In this document: piece after piece, positions 23,065 through 31,272 of the stretch
Numbering within the stretch: position 1 is the first letter of the stretch
How the letters are laid out: every line of letters begins with the position of its first letter
DNA from: Candidatus Thiovulum imperiosus
GTDB lineage: Bacteria > Campylobacterota > Campylobacteria > Campylobacterales > Thiovulaceae
Reading direction: 5' to 3'
Length of the DNA: 35,435 bases
Assembly: GCA_024281175.1 (NCBI GenBank)
Contig: JAMJTW010000002.1
Location: 1 to 35,435 of the forward strand
Notes under the pieces: generated by a model
The model's database searches: none
Told to the model about the DNA's origin: nothing
The model's input: the letters and a program-made list of their open reading frames with translations, nothing else
Position numbers and translations under genes: made by a program

Positions 23065-24345
23065 ATGAAGAAAAGATATATTTTACCTCTTCTTATTCTA
23101 TCCTCTCAAGTTGAAGCTGATATCTTTTCAGAAGGAAAATCATCTGGAGAACTTAGAATGTTCTATCTTGATAGAGACAGACATGGTTCTATTGGACAAA
23201 CCCAAAAAGATACAAATGGTCTCTCTGTTGGTGGTCATTTAAAATTTGAAACTAGTAGCTATAACGGTTTACAGAGTGGATTTGCAATATATACAACAAG
23301 TTCTCTTGATAGTACAAAACCTCATCGAGACCCATCAATGGCTGGAGAAGATAAAGAGGGATACTCTATTTTAGGTGAAGCCTATCTTCAATACACTTCA
23401 GGTAGTGGAAACTTCTATAAATTTGGTCGTCAAAAACTGGATACTCCATTAGCTGGTTCTGATGATGCAAGAATGCTACCAAACCTCTTTGAAGCCTATC
23501 TATTTCAAACACCACATGTTCCTGACTCAACTGTAACTCTTGCTCATGTAACAAAGTTTGCAGCTGGAACATTCTCAAATGTCTATTGGGGTAGAGAAGA
23601 TATTTTAAATAGTAATACAAAAAAGATGATAACTCTATCTTCAGGATATGGAATAAATAATACTTCTGGAAGATTTATGGATATGGGTGAGTATGCTGTA
23701 AATGAGAATACAGATGGAGTTACAGTTTTAGGTGTTAAAAACAGCTCTGTACCAAATACAACTTTACAGTTATGGAACTACTATGCTCACGATATTTTAA
23801 ATGCTCTATATCTTCAAGCTGACTACAAAACAGAAGTTAATAACTTTGGATTTAACACAGCTTTCCAATATATAAATGAGAGTAGTATGGGTGATGAGCT
23901 TGGTGGTGAGATAGAGAGTAACTATTACGGATTTAAAATTGGTAGTTCTATTCAAAACTACTCACTCTCTTTTGCAGGTTCTCAAACTGGAAGCTCTGAT
24001 GATAAAACAGGAGCTATTATCTCTCCATGGGGTGGTATGCCAGCATTTACTCAAGGTATGGTTACTCGACACCAGTTTTTCGAAGATACTCAAGCTATGA
24101 AAGTTGTCGGTTCTTACAAATTTCTTGAAAAGAGTTCCATAGCACTCTACTATGCATCTTTTGAAGTTGGAGAAGATAACGGTGTATATCCCGATACAGA
24201 TTGGACAACAAAAGAGTTTGGTTTCGATTTAAAATACTATCCAGCAGACAATCTACTTTTAAGATTTAGAGGAAACTATCCAACAGATTTCATCGAGGGT
24301 CTGAATTGGGATGAAACAAGAGTTATAGTTAGCTATAAATTCTAA
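23065..24345 (+). CDS. Outer-membrane porin, OprD-like, Campylobacterota type
   Basis: 426 residues from the ATG at 23065; an upstream in-frame start at 23029 would add 12 residues before the signal peptide, and AGGA at about 23053 supports the later one. Signal peptide MKKRYILPLLILSSQVEA, then alternating beta strands (GELRMFYLDRDRHGS, LSVGGHLKFETSSYNGLQSG, NFYKFGRQKLDTPLAGSDDA, MLPNLFEAYL). The barrel closes with RVIVSYKF, a C-terminal phenylalanine. OprD-type porins pass small solutes; the substrate here is unknown. One octamer at 23319-23326. A strong hairpin follows, shared with convergent fliI. Confidence 0.85.
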   Translation: MKKRYILPLLILSSQVEADIFSEGKSSGELRMFYLDRDRHGSIGQTQKDTNGLSVGGHLKFETSSYNGLQSGFAIYTTSSLDSTKPHRDPSMAGEDKEGYSILGEAYLQYTSGSGNFYKFGRQKLDTPLAGSDDARMLPNLFEAYLFQTPHVPDSTVTLAHVTKFAAGTFSNVYWGREDILNSNTKKMITLSSGYGINNTSGRFMDMGEYAVNENTDGVTVLGVKNSSVPNTTLQLWNYYAHDILNALYLQADYKTEVNNFGFNTAFQYINESSMGDELGGEIESNYYGFKIGSSIQNYSLSFAGSQTGSSDDKTGAIISPWGGMPAFTQGMVTRHQFFEDTQAMKVVGSYKFLEKSSIALYYASFEVGEDNGVYPDTDWTTKEFGFDLKYYPADNLLLRFRGNYPTDFIEGLNWDETRVIVSYKF

Positions 24346-24352
24346 AATATTT

Positions 24353-24372
24353 GAAGAGTCTAAAGACTCTTC
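24353..24372. terminator. Bidirectional terminator, porin / fliI
   Basis: GAAGAGTC-TAAA-GACTCTTC, a perfect 8-bp stem with a 4-base loop, four bases before the fliI stop and eight after the porin stop. The same stem sequence is used at 5678-5696 and 27127-27153. Confidence 0.65.
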
Positions 24373-24375
24373 TCC

Positions 24376-25683
24376 CTACCTCATCACCTCTAAAAGTTTT
24401 GTAACTGTTTCTCTAAAACTAACTTGCTCATAAGGTGCTTGTTTTAAAAATTTCTCCATAGCCTCTTTTTTCTCTATTGCCATATCTAACTCTCTATCTG
24501 AACCCATTTGATAAGCTCCAATTCGTATTAGAGTCTCATTCTCTTTAAGTAGAGAGTAGAGTCTTTTAAATTTCTGAACCGCTTCAATATGTTCTACGGA
24601 AACTACATCACTAATTACCCTTGAAGCTGAGTTCAAAATATTGATTGGAGGATAGAGTCCACTATCTGTAAGTTCTCGACTTAAAACAATATGTCCATCA
24701 AGAATACTTCGACTCTGGTCAGCTATTGGATCACTCATATCATCACCCTCTACAAGAACAGTGAAAACAGCGGTAATAGAACCTTGTCCCTCCTCTTTTC
24801 CAGCTCTCTCCATAAGTTGAGGTAAGATTGAGATTGAAGATGGTGGATACCCTTTTGAAGTTGGAGGCTCTCCAAGAGAGAGTCCAATTTCTCGCTGTGC
24901 CATTGCAAAACGGGTAACACTATCCATAATAAAGAGAACATCTCGACCAGTTGATTTGAAATGTTCAGCGATACTCATTGCTGAAAATGCACCATACTTT
25001 CTCATAAGAGCTGAGTCGTCAGAAGTTGCAACAACTATTACAGTATTTTCTAAATTTCCACCCAAATTTTTATGAATAAATTCAGGTATCTCTCTACCTC
25101 TTTCACCAATTAGAGCTACAACTTTTACAGGAGCTTCAGCACCCCGAACCACCATTCCTAAAAGTGTACTTTTCCCAACACCACTACCTGCAAAAATTCC
25201 AACTTTTTGTCCTTTTCCAAGAGTTAAATGTGCATCTATACTTTTAACTCCTACTGAAAATGGTGTATCTATAAGTCCTCTTTTCATAGCTGAAATAGGA
25301 GCTTTCATAATTGGTGCTTCTACTCTTTTTCCCTGTATCGCTCCTTTATCATCTATCGGCTCCATAAATGGGTTTACAACTCTACCGAGAAGTCCTTCAC
25401 CAACTTTTATTGAAAGACCGCTACTATTTTTATAAATCCTATCTCCAGATTTAAAGCCATCTACAAATCCAAAAGGGGTTACAGTAAAAGAGGTTTCATC
25501 AATTTCAGTTACCATTCCAACTGTTGAGTAGTCTATATTTTTCGCTTTGAGTGTTACACTCTCTCCAACTCGAACAGAGAGCTTTTCTCCAACAATTTTA
25601 GTAGGGTCTACTTTTTTTATTTCTCCAAATGTTCTGGATAGTTCTTTCTCTCCAAGCCCCTCTCTTATCTCTGTTAGAAGCAT
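24376..25683 (-). CDS. fliI: Flagellar export ATPase FliI
   Basis: 435 residues, F1-beta-like ATPase of the flagellar type III export gate. Motifs: GLLGRVVNPFMEPIDDKG, PISAMKRGLIDTPFSVGVKS, Walker A GIFAGSGVGKST, GERGREIPEF, Walker B DVLFIMDSVTRFAMAQREIG, EPPTSKGYPPS, GSITAVFTVLVEGDDMSDPI and ADQSRSILDGHIVLSREL. It forms a hexamer with FliH at the membrane and unfolds substrates for export. The ATG is preceded by a purine-rich GGGAGAAGAGGAG. It is divergent from hslU with about 100 bases between. An octamer (24378-24385) covers its last codons, so the motif supplies part of the stop codon. Confidence 0.97.
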   Translation of the reverse strand: MLLTEIREGLGEKELSRTFGEIKKVDPTKIVGEKLSVRVGESVTLKAKNIDYSTVGMVTEIDETSFTVTPFGFVDGFKSGDRIYKNSSGLSIKVGEGLLGRVVNPFMEPIDDKGAIQGKRVEAPIMKAPISAMKRGLIDTPFSVGVKSIDAHLTLGKGQKVGIFAGSGVGKSTLLGMVVRGAEAPVKVVALIGERGREIPEFIHKNLGGNLENTVIVVATSDDSALMRKYGAFSAMSIAEHFKSTGRDVLFIMDSVTRFAMAQREIGLSLGEPPTSKGYPPSSISILPQLMERAGKEEGQGSITAVFTVLVEGDDMSDPIADQSRSILDGHIVLSRELTDSGLYPPINILNSASRVISDVVSVEHIEAVQKFKRLYSLLKENETLIRIGAYQMGSDRELDMAIEKKEAMEKFLKQAPYEQVSFRETVTKLLEVMR

Positions 25684-25785
25684 CTCCTCTTCTCCCTTTA
25701 AATATATTTGTAATAGTTTAGCAAAAGTGAAAAATTACTATTTGTAGTTTTCTATTTAGATAGAATTTCTGAAAAATGGAATTTT

Positions 25786-27120
25786 ATGATAGACCCTAAA
25801 AGTGCTACCCCTTCAGAAATAGTAGACTACTTAGATGAGTATGTTATTGGACAGAATAGAGCTAAAAGAACTATTGCTCTTGCTCTTCGAACTCGATACA
25901 GAAGAATGCAACTACCTCCTGAAATTGTAGATGAGGTTATGCCGAAAAATATTCTTATGATTGGTTCTACTGGAGTTGGGAAAACTGAAATTGCTCGAAG
26001 ACTTGCAAAAATTATGGACTTTCCATTTATCAAAATTGAGGCTTCAAAATATACTGAAGTTGGTTATGTTGGTCGAGATGTTGAGTCGATGGTTCGGGAT
26101 TTAGCACACTACTCTTACAATATGGTTCAAGGTGCTTCACAAGAAAGAAGTAAAGAAGATGTTGAGAAGTATGTGATTGAACAGATAGTTGAGAAATTAC
26201 TTCCACCACCTCCAAAAAAGTCCTCTATGCCAGAAGAGACATATCAGAGTATGAAAGAGAAGATGATGATGAAAGTTATCGATGGAGAGATGGACGAAAG
26301 AAGAGTTGTAATAGAAGTTGCAAAAAATCTCTCTATTGGAGAAGATGATGGTGGAACTCACATTGAGATTGTGAAAATTCAAGAGTCTATCTCTTCAATG
26401 TTTGGACAGATGAAAAAAGAGAAGAAAGAAGTTTCTGTGGCTGAAGCAAAAGAGCTTCTCAAAACTGAAGCCCTTGAGAATGTTTTAGATAAAGAGGAGA
26501 TGAAAAAAGAGGCTATTCGAAAAGCTCAAGAAGAGGGAATTATTTTCATTGATGAGATTGACAAGATAGCAGTTGGAACTGGAAACTCTTCTCGAAATGA
26601 CCCAAATAAAGAGGGTGTTCAGAGAGATTTACTTCCAATTGTTGAAGGTAGTGTTGTAAATACAAAGTATGGACAAGTGAAAACTGACCACATTCTATTT
26701 ATTTCAGCTGGAGCATTTCACTTAAGTAAACCGAGTGACCTAATTCCAGAACTTCAAGGTAGGTTTCCACTTCGAGTAGAGTTAGACAATCTTACAGAAG
26801 AGACACTTTATAAAATACTTACTCAACCTAAAAACTCTTTATTAAAGCAGTATCAAGCACTACTAAAAGTGGAAGAAGTAGAGCTGAAGTTTTCTGACGA
26901 TGCAATTCAGAGTCTTGCAAGAATTTCTCAACAAGCAAATGAGAAGAGTGAAGATATTGGAGCTAGAAGACTTCACACTGTAATTGAGAAAGTTTTAGAA
27001 CCGATAAGTTTTGAAGCTGAAAAATATAGTGGTGATGAGGTAGAGATTACAAAAGAGATGGTTGAGAAAGAACTCAGCGAATTTTATGAAAATGAGGATA
27101 TAGCTCACTATATCTTATAA
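25786..27120 (+). CDS. hslU: HslU ATPase of the HslUV protease
   Basis: 444 residues. TPSEIVDYLDEYVIGQNRAK at the start, Walker A GSTGVGKTEIARRL, EASKYTEVGYVGRDVESMVR (pore GYVG), the I domain (~110-240), Walker B GIIFIDEIDKIA, RDLLPIVEGS, ISAGAFHLSKPSDLIPELQG-RFPLRVEL with the arginine finger, and SEDIGARRLHTVIEKVLEP. The C-terminal tail ends EDIAHYIL, the peptide that docks into HslV. In related bacteria hslV lies directly upstream; here the upstream neighbour is divergent fliI, so hslV must be elsewhere. HslU unfolds substrates with ATP. Octamers at 25930 and 27034. Confidence 0.96.
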   Translation: MIDPKSATPSEIVDYLDEYVIGQNRAKRTIALALRTRYRRMQLPPEIVDEVMPKNILMIGSTGVGKTEIARRLAKIMDFPFIKIEASKYTEVGYVGRDVESMVRDLAHYSYNMVQGASQERSKEDVEKYVIEQIVEKLLPPPPKKSSMPEETYQSMKEKMMMKVIDGEMDERRVVIEVAKNLSIGEDDGGTHIEIVKIQESISSMFGQMKKEKKEVSVAEAKELLKTEALENVLDKEEMKKEAIRKAQEEGIIFIDEIDKIAVGTGNSSRNDPNKEGVQRDLLPIVEGSVVNTKYGQVKTDHILFISAGAFHLSKPSDLIPELQGRFPLRVELDNLTEETLYKILTQPKNSLLKQYQALLKVEEVELKFSDDAIQSLARISQQANEKSEDIGARRLHTVIEKVLEPISFEAEKYSGDEVEITKEMVEKELSEFYENEDIAHYIL

Positions 27121-27126
27121 AAACAG

Positions 27127-27153
27127 GAAGAGTCATAAAACTTCAGACTCTTC
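27127..27153. terminator. Terminator hairpin after hslU
   Basis: GAAGAGTC (27127-27134) pairs with GACTCTTC (27146-27153) around an 11-base loop, seven bases after the hslU stop. It also lies just beyond the stop of the small minus-strand gene at 27163. Confidence 0.55.
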
Positions 27154-27162
27154 AACCACTTT

Positions 27163-27285
27163 TCAATTCGCCCACCAGAAAGGTTGAATTGTAGCAATCT
27201 TATATAAAAAAAAACCTGCAACATAACTTCCAATAGCAATTATTGAAATATTTCTAACTCCTCGCAAATGTTCATATAAATTCAT
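27163..27285 (-). CDS. Small membrane protein, 40 residues
   Basis: A short open frame starting at ATG 27285 encodes MNLYEHLRGVRNISIIAIGS, then YVAGFFLYKIATIQPFWWAN, ending at TGA 27163-27165. It has a positively charged N-terminal stretch (HLRGVR), one clear membrane helix (about residues 13-33) and an aromatic PFWWAN end, the layout of a single-pass small membrane protein. It fills most of the otherwise empty 306-base gap between hslU and lpxB and points at the hslU terminator. The ribosome binding site is weak (TTGGAT six bases upstream). It was too short for ordinary gene-length cut-offs. Function unknown; conservation in relatives would settle whether it is real. Confidence 0.5.
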   Translation of the reverse strand: MNLYEHLRGVRNISIIAIGSYVAGFFLYKIATIQPFWWAN

Positions 27286-27426
27286 AGAAATCCAACCGTT
27301 AATTTTTAATTTCAACATTATATCGAAATCCTATTTCTAAAATATTGCTAGAAAATGTTTTTTATGTGAAATTTGTAAATTTTCAAGCAAGGGATTAGAA
27401 TTCCAAAAAAATTAGGAGAAAAATTT

Positions 27427-28452
27427 TTGAAACTTCTTGTTACAGCTCTTGAACCATCAGCAAACTTACATTTAAAATCTTTTCTGGAGAGAGTAGAAAA
27501 TAGGGAATTAGAGATTTCTGGCATTTTTGATGACTCTCTTGGAAATCCAATGTTCTCATCAAAAGAGTTCGGAGTTATGGGAGTTTTTGCAATTCTTCCA
27601 AAAATAGTGAAAGCGAAAAAGAGAATTAATGCTCTACTTAAAGCTGGTAAAAATTTTGATAAATTTTTGCTTATCGATTCTCCGGCATTCAATCTTCCTC
27701 TTGCAAAAAAGTTGAAAGAGAAATATCCAGAAAAAGAGGTAATATACTACATTCTTCCGAAAGTTTGGGCGTGGAGAGAAAACAGAAAATGGATAGTTGA
27801 TAAATATGTAGATACTCCAATCTCAATTTTTCCTTTTGAAAAGCAATATTTTCAAGAGATAAACTATTATGGAAACCCGTTGCTAAATGAGATTTCATAC
27901 TTTAGAGAGAAACCATTAGAGAAAGGTGCTATCTCATTTCTTCCCGGAAGTCGAAAAGGTGAAATTGAGAATCTCATGCCTATTTTTAGAGAGTTGGCTT
28001 CTGAAATTGATGGAGAGAAAATTCTTGTAATTCCAGAGTATGTAGAGAAACTTAAAATTTATGGAGATATTTCACAATTTACAGTTTTAAGAAATACAGA
28101 AGAGGCGTTAAAAAAGAGTCGTTTTGCCTATATATGTAGTGGAACTGCTACACTTGAAGCATCTTTGATGGGAGTTCCTTTTGTGCTTCTTTACAAAACC
28201 TCATCAATAGAGTATTGGCTTGGAAAGAGATTTGTAAAAATACCATATATTGGACTTGCAAACATCATATTTTTAAAAGCGGGAATAGAAGAGCAATTTC
28301 ATAATGAGTATTTGCAAGATTTTGATGTTGCCACTCTAATTTCGGAAATTGATATGATTGATAAAGATGAGTTTCTTGAAAATTCACAAAAACTTAGAAA
28401 AATATTGAGAGGAGATTCTTTTAAAGGTCTTGAAAAAGAGATTTTTTCTTAA
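27427..28452 (+). CDS. lpxB: Lipid-A-disaccharide synthase LpxB (short, Campylobacterota type)
   Basis: 341 residues, shorter than the ~380 of enteric LpxB. TTG start with AGGAG upstream. Segments: LLVTALEPSANLHLKSFLER (GEASGD motif replaced by LEPSANLH), LLIDSPAFNLPLAKKLKEKY, VIYYILPKVWAWRENRKWIV, YGNPLL, ISFLPGSRKGEIENLMPIF, FAYICSGTATLEASLMGVPF and VLLYKTSSIEYWLGKR. It joins UDP-diacylglucosamine and lipid X to form the lipid A disaccharide at the inner face of the membrane. One octamer at 28198-28205 encodes KTSS. A strong hairpin follows. Confidence 0.94.
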   Translation: MKLLVTALEPSANLHLKSFLERVENRELEISGIFDDSLGNPMFSSKEFGVMGVFAILPKIVKAKKRINALLKAGKNFDKFLLIDSPAFNLPLAKKLKEKYPEKEVIYYILPKVWAWRENRKWIVDKYVDTPISIFPFEKQYFQEINYYGNPLLNEISYFREKPLEKGAISFLPGSRKGEIENLMPIFRELASEIDGEKILVIPEYVEKLKIYGDISQFTVLRNTEEALKKSRFAYICSGTATLEASLMGVPFVLLYKTSSIEYWLGKRFVKIPYIGLANIIFLKAGIEEQFHNEYLQDFDVATLISEIDMIDKDEFLENSQKLRKILRGDSFKGLEKEIFS

Positions 28453-28454
28453 AA

Positions 28455-28479
28455 AGTTGGAGATAAGGTTTCTCCAACT
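28455..28479. terminator. Bidirectional terminator, lpxB / flgE-family gene
   Basis: AGTTGGAGA (28455-28463) pairs perfectly with TCTCCAACT (28471-28479), 9 bp with a 7-base loop, placed between two convergent stops and preceded by a run of A that gives U's on the minus-strand transcript. Confidence 0.7.
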
Positions 28480-28483
28480 GAGA

Positions 28484-29761
28484 TTATGCGTCCATGTGTA
28501 GAGCCTGTTTTATCATATCATCACCAGCTTTTAAGGCTCTTGAAGAGGCATCAAATGCTTTCTGTAAAATCATAAGACTACTAAGTGCTTCGGCATTATC
28601 CATATTACTACTCTCAAGAGTGTGTTCTAAAACTAAACCTTCAGTTGTAATAAGACCTCCAGCATCATCTCGATAAAATAGTGGAGCTCCACTCACATCA
28701 TTTTCCATATAGTAACTACCACCAATATCTTGCATACCCTGTTCATTTCTAAAGTGGTAAATTGCAACTTTTGCAACTACTGTTTTAAAACCGTTATCAA
28801 AGAATGCGATGACATTTCCATCTTTTGCAACTCCGTAATGTTCCAATTCACCTTGTGGATGACCATTTTTTGAAGTTGACACAGCTTCATCTGAGCTATC
28901 ATTTGCTTGAAGACCAACAGAACCTTTTCCAAAGTTTACAGCTACATCTAATCCATCATTTGAGAGTTCAGGTAGAGTCGATTTGAGAATTTTCCCTTCA
29001 GCATCAAAAGTTAAAGTTCCAGACTTTTTATCATAAGTTACTTTTCCACTACTATCTGTAATAGTGGCAACTACACTCCATGAACTACCGCTATCTGGTT
29101 GGTTCTCATTTTTTGTAACAGTTAGAGAGAGAGTATTGTTCTCTTCTGTATGAGAGATGAGGTTTGTTGAAAATTTTCTCTCACTATTTGAAAGACCCAA
29201 GTTTCCAAAAATAGATACTGTATCTGTATACTGTTTTGGATAAGAGAGCATATTTGGAAGTTGAATTTTATCTTGAGCGTTTGGTTCTCCTAAATCCATA
29301 TCTTCAACAATACCTGTCAATTTATTGTTTGTTGCATCAGCATTAACAATTATATTTCCAGCCATACTTCCTGTAACATAATGTCCACTCATATCAACTA
29401 GATGTCGGTTTTTGTCAAAGTTGAAACTACCATTTCTTGTATACATCGTATTTCCATCTTTATCCAGAGTTCCAAACCAACCATTTCCCTCAATCGCTAA
29501 ATCGAATGTTGAGTCAGTTACCATTAAAGAACCTTGGTCTCTACTCATAACTGATGCTTGAACTTGAGAACCATACTCTTTTTGGGAACTGACAACTCCA
29601 GAACTTGCTGAACCTAAACTTTGAGTAAATAAGTTTGAAAACTCAACTCCTTTTGCCCTATACCCTGAAAGGTTTGAGTTTGAAATATTGTGTCCAACAA
29701 TATCTATCGCTTTTGAAAAAGTTTTTGCTCCAATTAAACTTGTGTAAAATGTATCATTCAT
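28484..29761 (-). CDS. flgE: Flagellar hook/basal-body rod family protein, FlgE-like
   Basis: 425 residues. The N-terminus MNDTFYTSLIGAKTFSKAID-IVGHNISNSNLSGYRAKGVE and the C-terminus SNMDNAEALSSLMILQKAFD-ASSRALKAGDDMIKQAL are the paired helical ends of the hook/rod axial family; EGNGWFGTL, MYTRNGSFNFDKNRHLV and GLVLEHTLESSN are FlgE/FlgG-type core motifs. GGAGG stands seven bases before the ATG. Hook proteins polymerise outside the cell as the universal joint of the flagellum. Campylobacterota often carry more than one flgE-like gene, and this shorter one is not next to flgD, so it may be a paralogue rather than the main hook. One octamer at 29156-29163. Confidence 0.85.
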   Translation of the reverse strand: MNDTFYTSLIGAKTFSKAIDIVGHNISNSNLSGYRAKGVEFSNLFTQSLGSASSGVVSSQKEYGSQVQASVMSRDQGSLMVTDSTFDLAIEGNGWFGTLDKDGNTMYTRNGSFNFDKNRHLVDMSGHYVTGSMAGNIIVNADATNNKLTGIVEDMDLGEPNAQDKIQLPNMLSYPKQYTDTVSIFGNLGLSNSERKFSTNLISHTEENNTLSLTVTKNENQPDSGSSWSVVATITDSSGKVTYDKKSGTLTFDAEGKILKSTLPELSNDGLDVAVNFGKGSVGLQANDSSDEAVSTSKNGHPQGELEHYGVAKDGNVIAFFDNGFKTVVAKVAIYHFRNEQGMQDIGGSYYMENDVSGAPLFYRDDAGGLITTEGLVLEHTLESSNMDNAEALSSLMILQKAFDASSRALKAGDDMIKQALHMDA

Positions 29762-29777
29762 TTTATACCTCCTAAAT

Positions 29778-30617
29778 TTACTCTTCTTCTAATTTACAAT
29801 TAGAAAGATTGTATGTGATAACTCCACTTAATCTATCCATAACAACTGTTTTAATATCATAAGCTCTTGAAATAAGACAGACCTCTTGGTGCTGTTCTAC
29901 TGAAATAGAGTCTGTAAACTCTATGTTGAAAACTGGTTTATCTTTTAAAGTGAAAGTTTCATATCTTGAGCAGTTGTTTTTGACAAAACACTCTTGACTA
30001 ATTAGAATTTCAGCAGAAGTTAGTAACTCTCCAATTTGAGAGTCCACATCTTGAAAACTGACAGAAAGACCTCTTTTATGAGCTTCTCTACTTAAAAATG
30101 TGTTGAAATCTATCTGCTCATAAAAACCAATTCCAAAACCTGTATCGTAATTGTGAAGATTTACATAAGTGAAATTTATTCCATCACATCCTACTTGTGA
30201 TGCATAATCTATACGATTTATAAGCAACTCTTTTATCTCATCAGCACGAATGTTTACCCAGAAAAAACTTAAATCAGCAGAAACTCTTTTTCCAACATGT
30301 ATTTCTGGATATAAATCATCACCTATTTCAAATAGCCTTTCCAATTCAGCACTATAAACACCAGCAGGTATTTGACAAAACTTCTTGTTATCTTCTAATT
30401 TTTTGATATTTTTAATTATATTTTCTGAGTAGAAATTCATAAAATATATATCTGAACTATTTAATGCTGGATTATCACTTAAATCCATATGCCAACTCAC
30501 ACCATTTTCTGGCTTGTATATATCTACTAACTCATACTCATTATCTATGCCAAATGCGTTCTCTTCACATCCTGCAAAAAACAGTAGTAAAAAGAGTGCA
30601 TGAAAAACTCTAACCAT
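29778..30617 (-). CDS. GH114-like (TM1410 superfamily) lipoprotein, probably catalytically altered
   Basis: 279 residues. The signal peptide ends in a lipobox (LLLLFFAGCEEN). The body follows the GH114 (endo-alpha-1,4-polygalactosaminidase) TIM-barrel plan: VSWHMDLSD, IYFMNFYSENIIKNIKKLED, KFCQIPAGVYSAELERLFEI, FFWVNIRADEIKELLINRID, VGCDGINFTYVNLHNYDTGF, SREAHKRGLSVSFQDVDSQI and ILISQECFVKNNCSRYE. The usual DGVxxDxxD motif reads DGINFTYVN, lacking the catalytic Asp, while the Glu in ISQECF is kept. The ATG directly abuts the plsY stop and the flgE-like gene follows after 17 bases. A sugar-binding or structural envelope role is possible. Confidence 0.7.
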   Translation of the reverse strand: MVRVFHALFLLLFFAGCEENAFGIDNEYELVDIYKPENGVSWHMDLSDNPALNSSDIYFMNFYSENIIKNIKKLEDNKKFCQIPAGVYSAELERLFEIGDDLYPEIHVGKRVSADLSFFWVNIRADEIKELLINRIDYASQVGCDGINFTYVNLHNYDTGFGIGFYEQIDFNTFLSREAHKRGLSVSFQDVDSQIGELLTSAEILISQECFVKNNCSRYETFTLKDKPVFNIEFTDSISVEQHQEVCLISRAYDIKTVVMDRLSGVITYNLSNCKLEEE

Positions 30618-31235
30618 TTATACAATCCTCTTCTCTTCTCCTCTAAACAATCGTTCAATATTAGGAATATGTTTATAGAAAATTAAAAAAGAGATAATGC
30701 CAATTGGAACATGCGTTATTTCTGGAGAAAAGTAGAAGCTACTTCCAAAAAGAGTTCCCAATGCTACAAGGGAAGAGAGCGATGAAATCCGTATTACCTT
30801 TCCAGCAACAAACCAGACAATTAAAGATAAAAGTGTTTCTAATGGTAACATCACTAAAGATATTCCCATTCCAGTAGCAACACCTTTTCCACCCTCAAAA
30901 CGGAGAAAAATAGAGGCAACATGTCCCACAACAGCTAAAACTGCAACAGCCCAAAGAGTAGCTTCAGAAACTTCAAAATAGTATTTTGCAACTAGAAGAA
31001 TTAAAGCACCTTTTAAAGCGTCTAAAAAGAGAGTTGTTGCTGATAGGATTTTTGCCAATTCTGGGTCTTTCTCTTTAACAACTCTTAAAACATTTGTAGC
31101 TCCTATATTTCCACTTCCACTACTTTTAACATCAACTCCAGCAAATATTTTTGCAAGAACTAATCCAAATGGAATTGAACCAAGTAAATAAGCACTTGCG
31201 TAAAGTATTAGATTAGTTTCAGCTATATTTCCCAA
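30618..31235 (-). CDS. plsY: Glycerol-3-phosphate acyltransferase PlsY
   Basis: 205 residues, an inner-membrane protein with about five helices. The three catalytic loops are present: LLGSIPFGLVLAKIFAGVDV, SSGSGNIGATNVLRV and FLRFEGGKGVATGMGISLVM. It transfers acyl from acyl-phosphate to glycerol 3-phosphate in the first step of phospholipid synthesis. TTG start with AAGGGA nine bases upstream. The stop abuts the ATG of the GH114-like gene. Confidence 0.96.
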   Translation of the reverse strand: MGNIAETNLILYASAYLLGSIPFGLVLAKIFAGVDVKSSGSGNIGATNVLRVVKEKDPELAKILSATTLFLDALKGALILLVAKYYFEVSEATLWAVAVLAVVGHVASIFLRFEGGKGVATGMGISLVMLPLETLLSLIVWFVAGKVIRISSLSSLVALGTLFGSSFYFSPEITHVPIGIISFLIFYKHIPNIERLFRGEEKRIV

Positions 31236-31272
31236 CAGATATATCCCTTTAAATTTGATTACAGAATTATAT

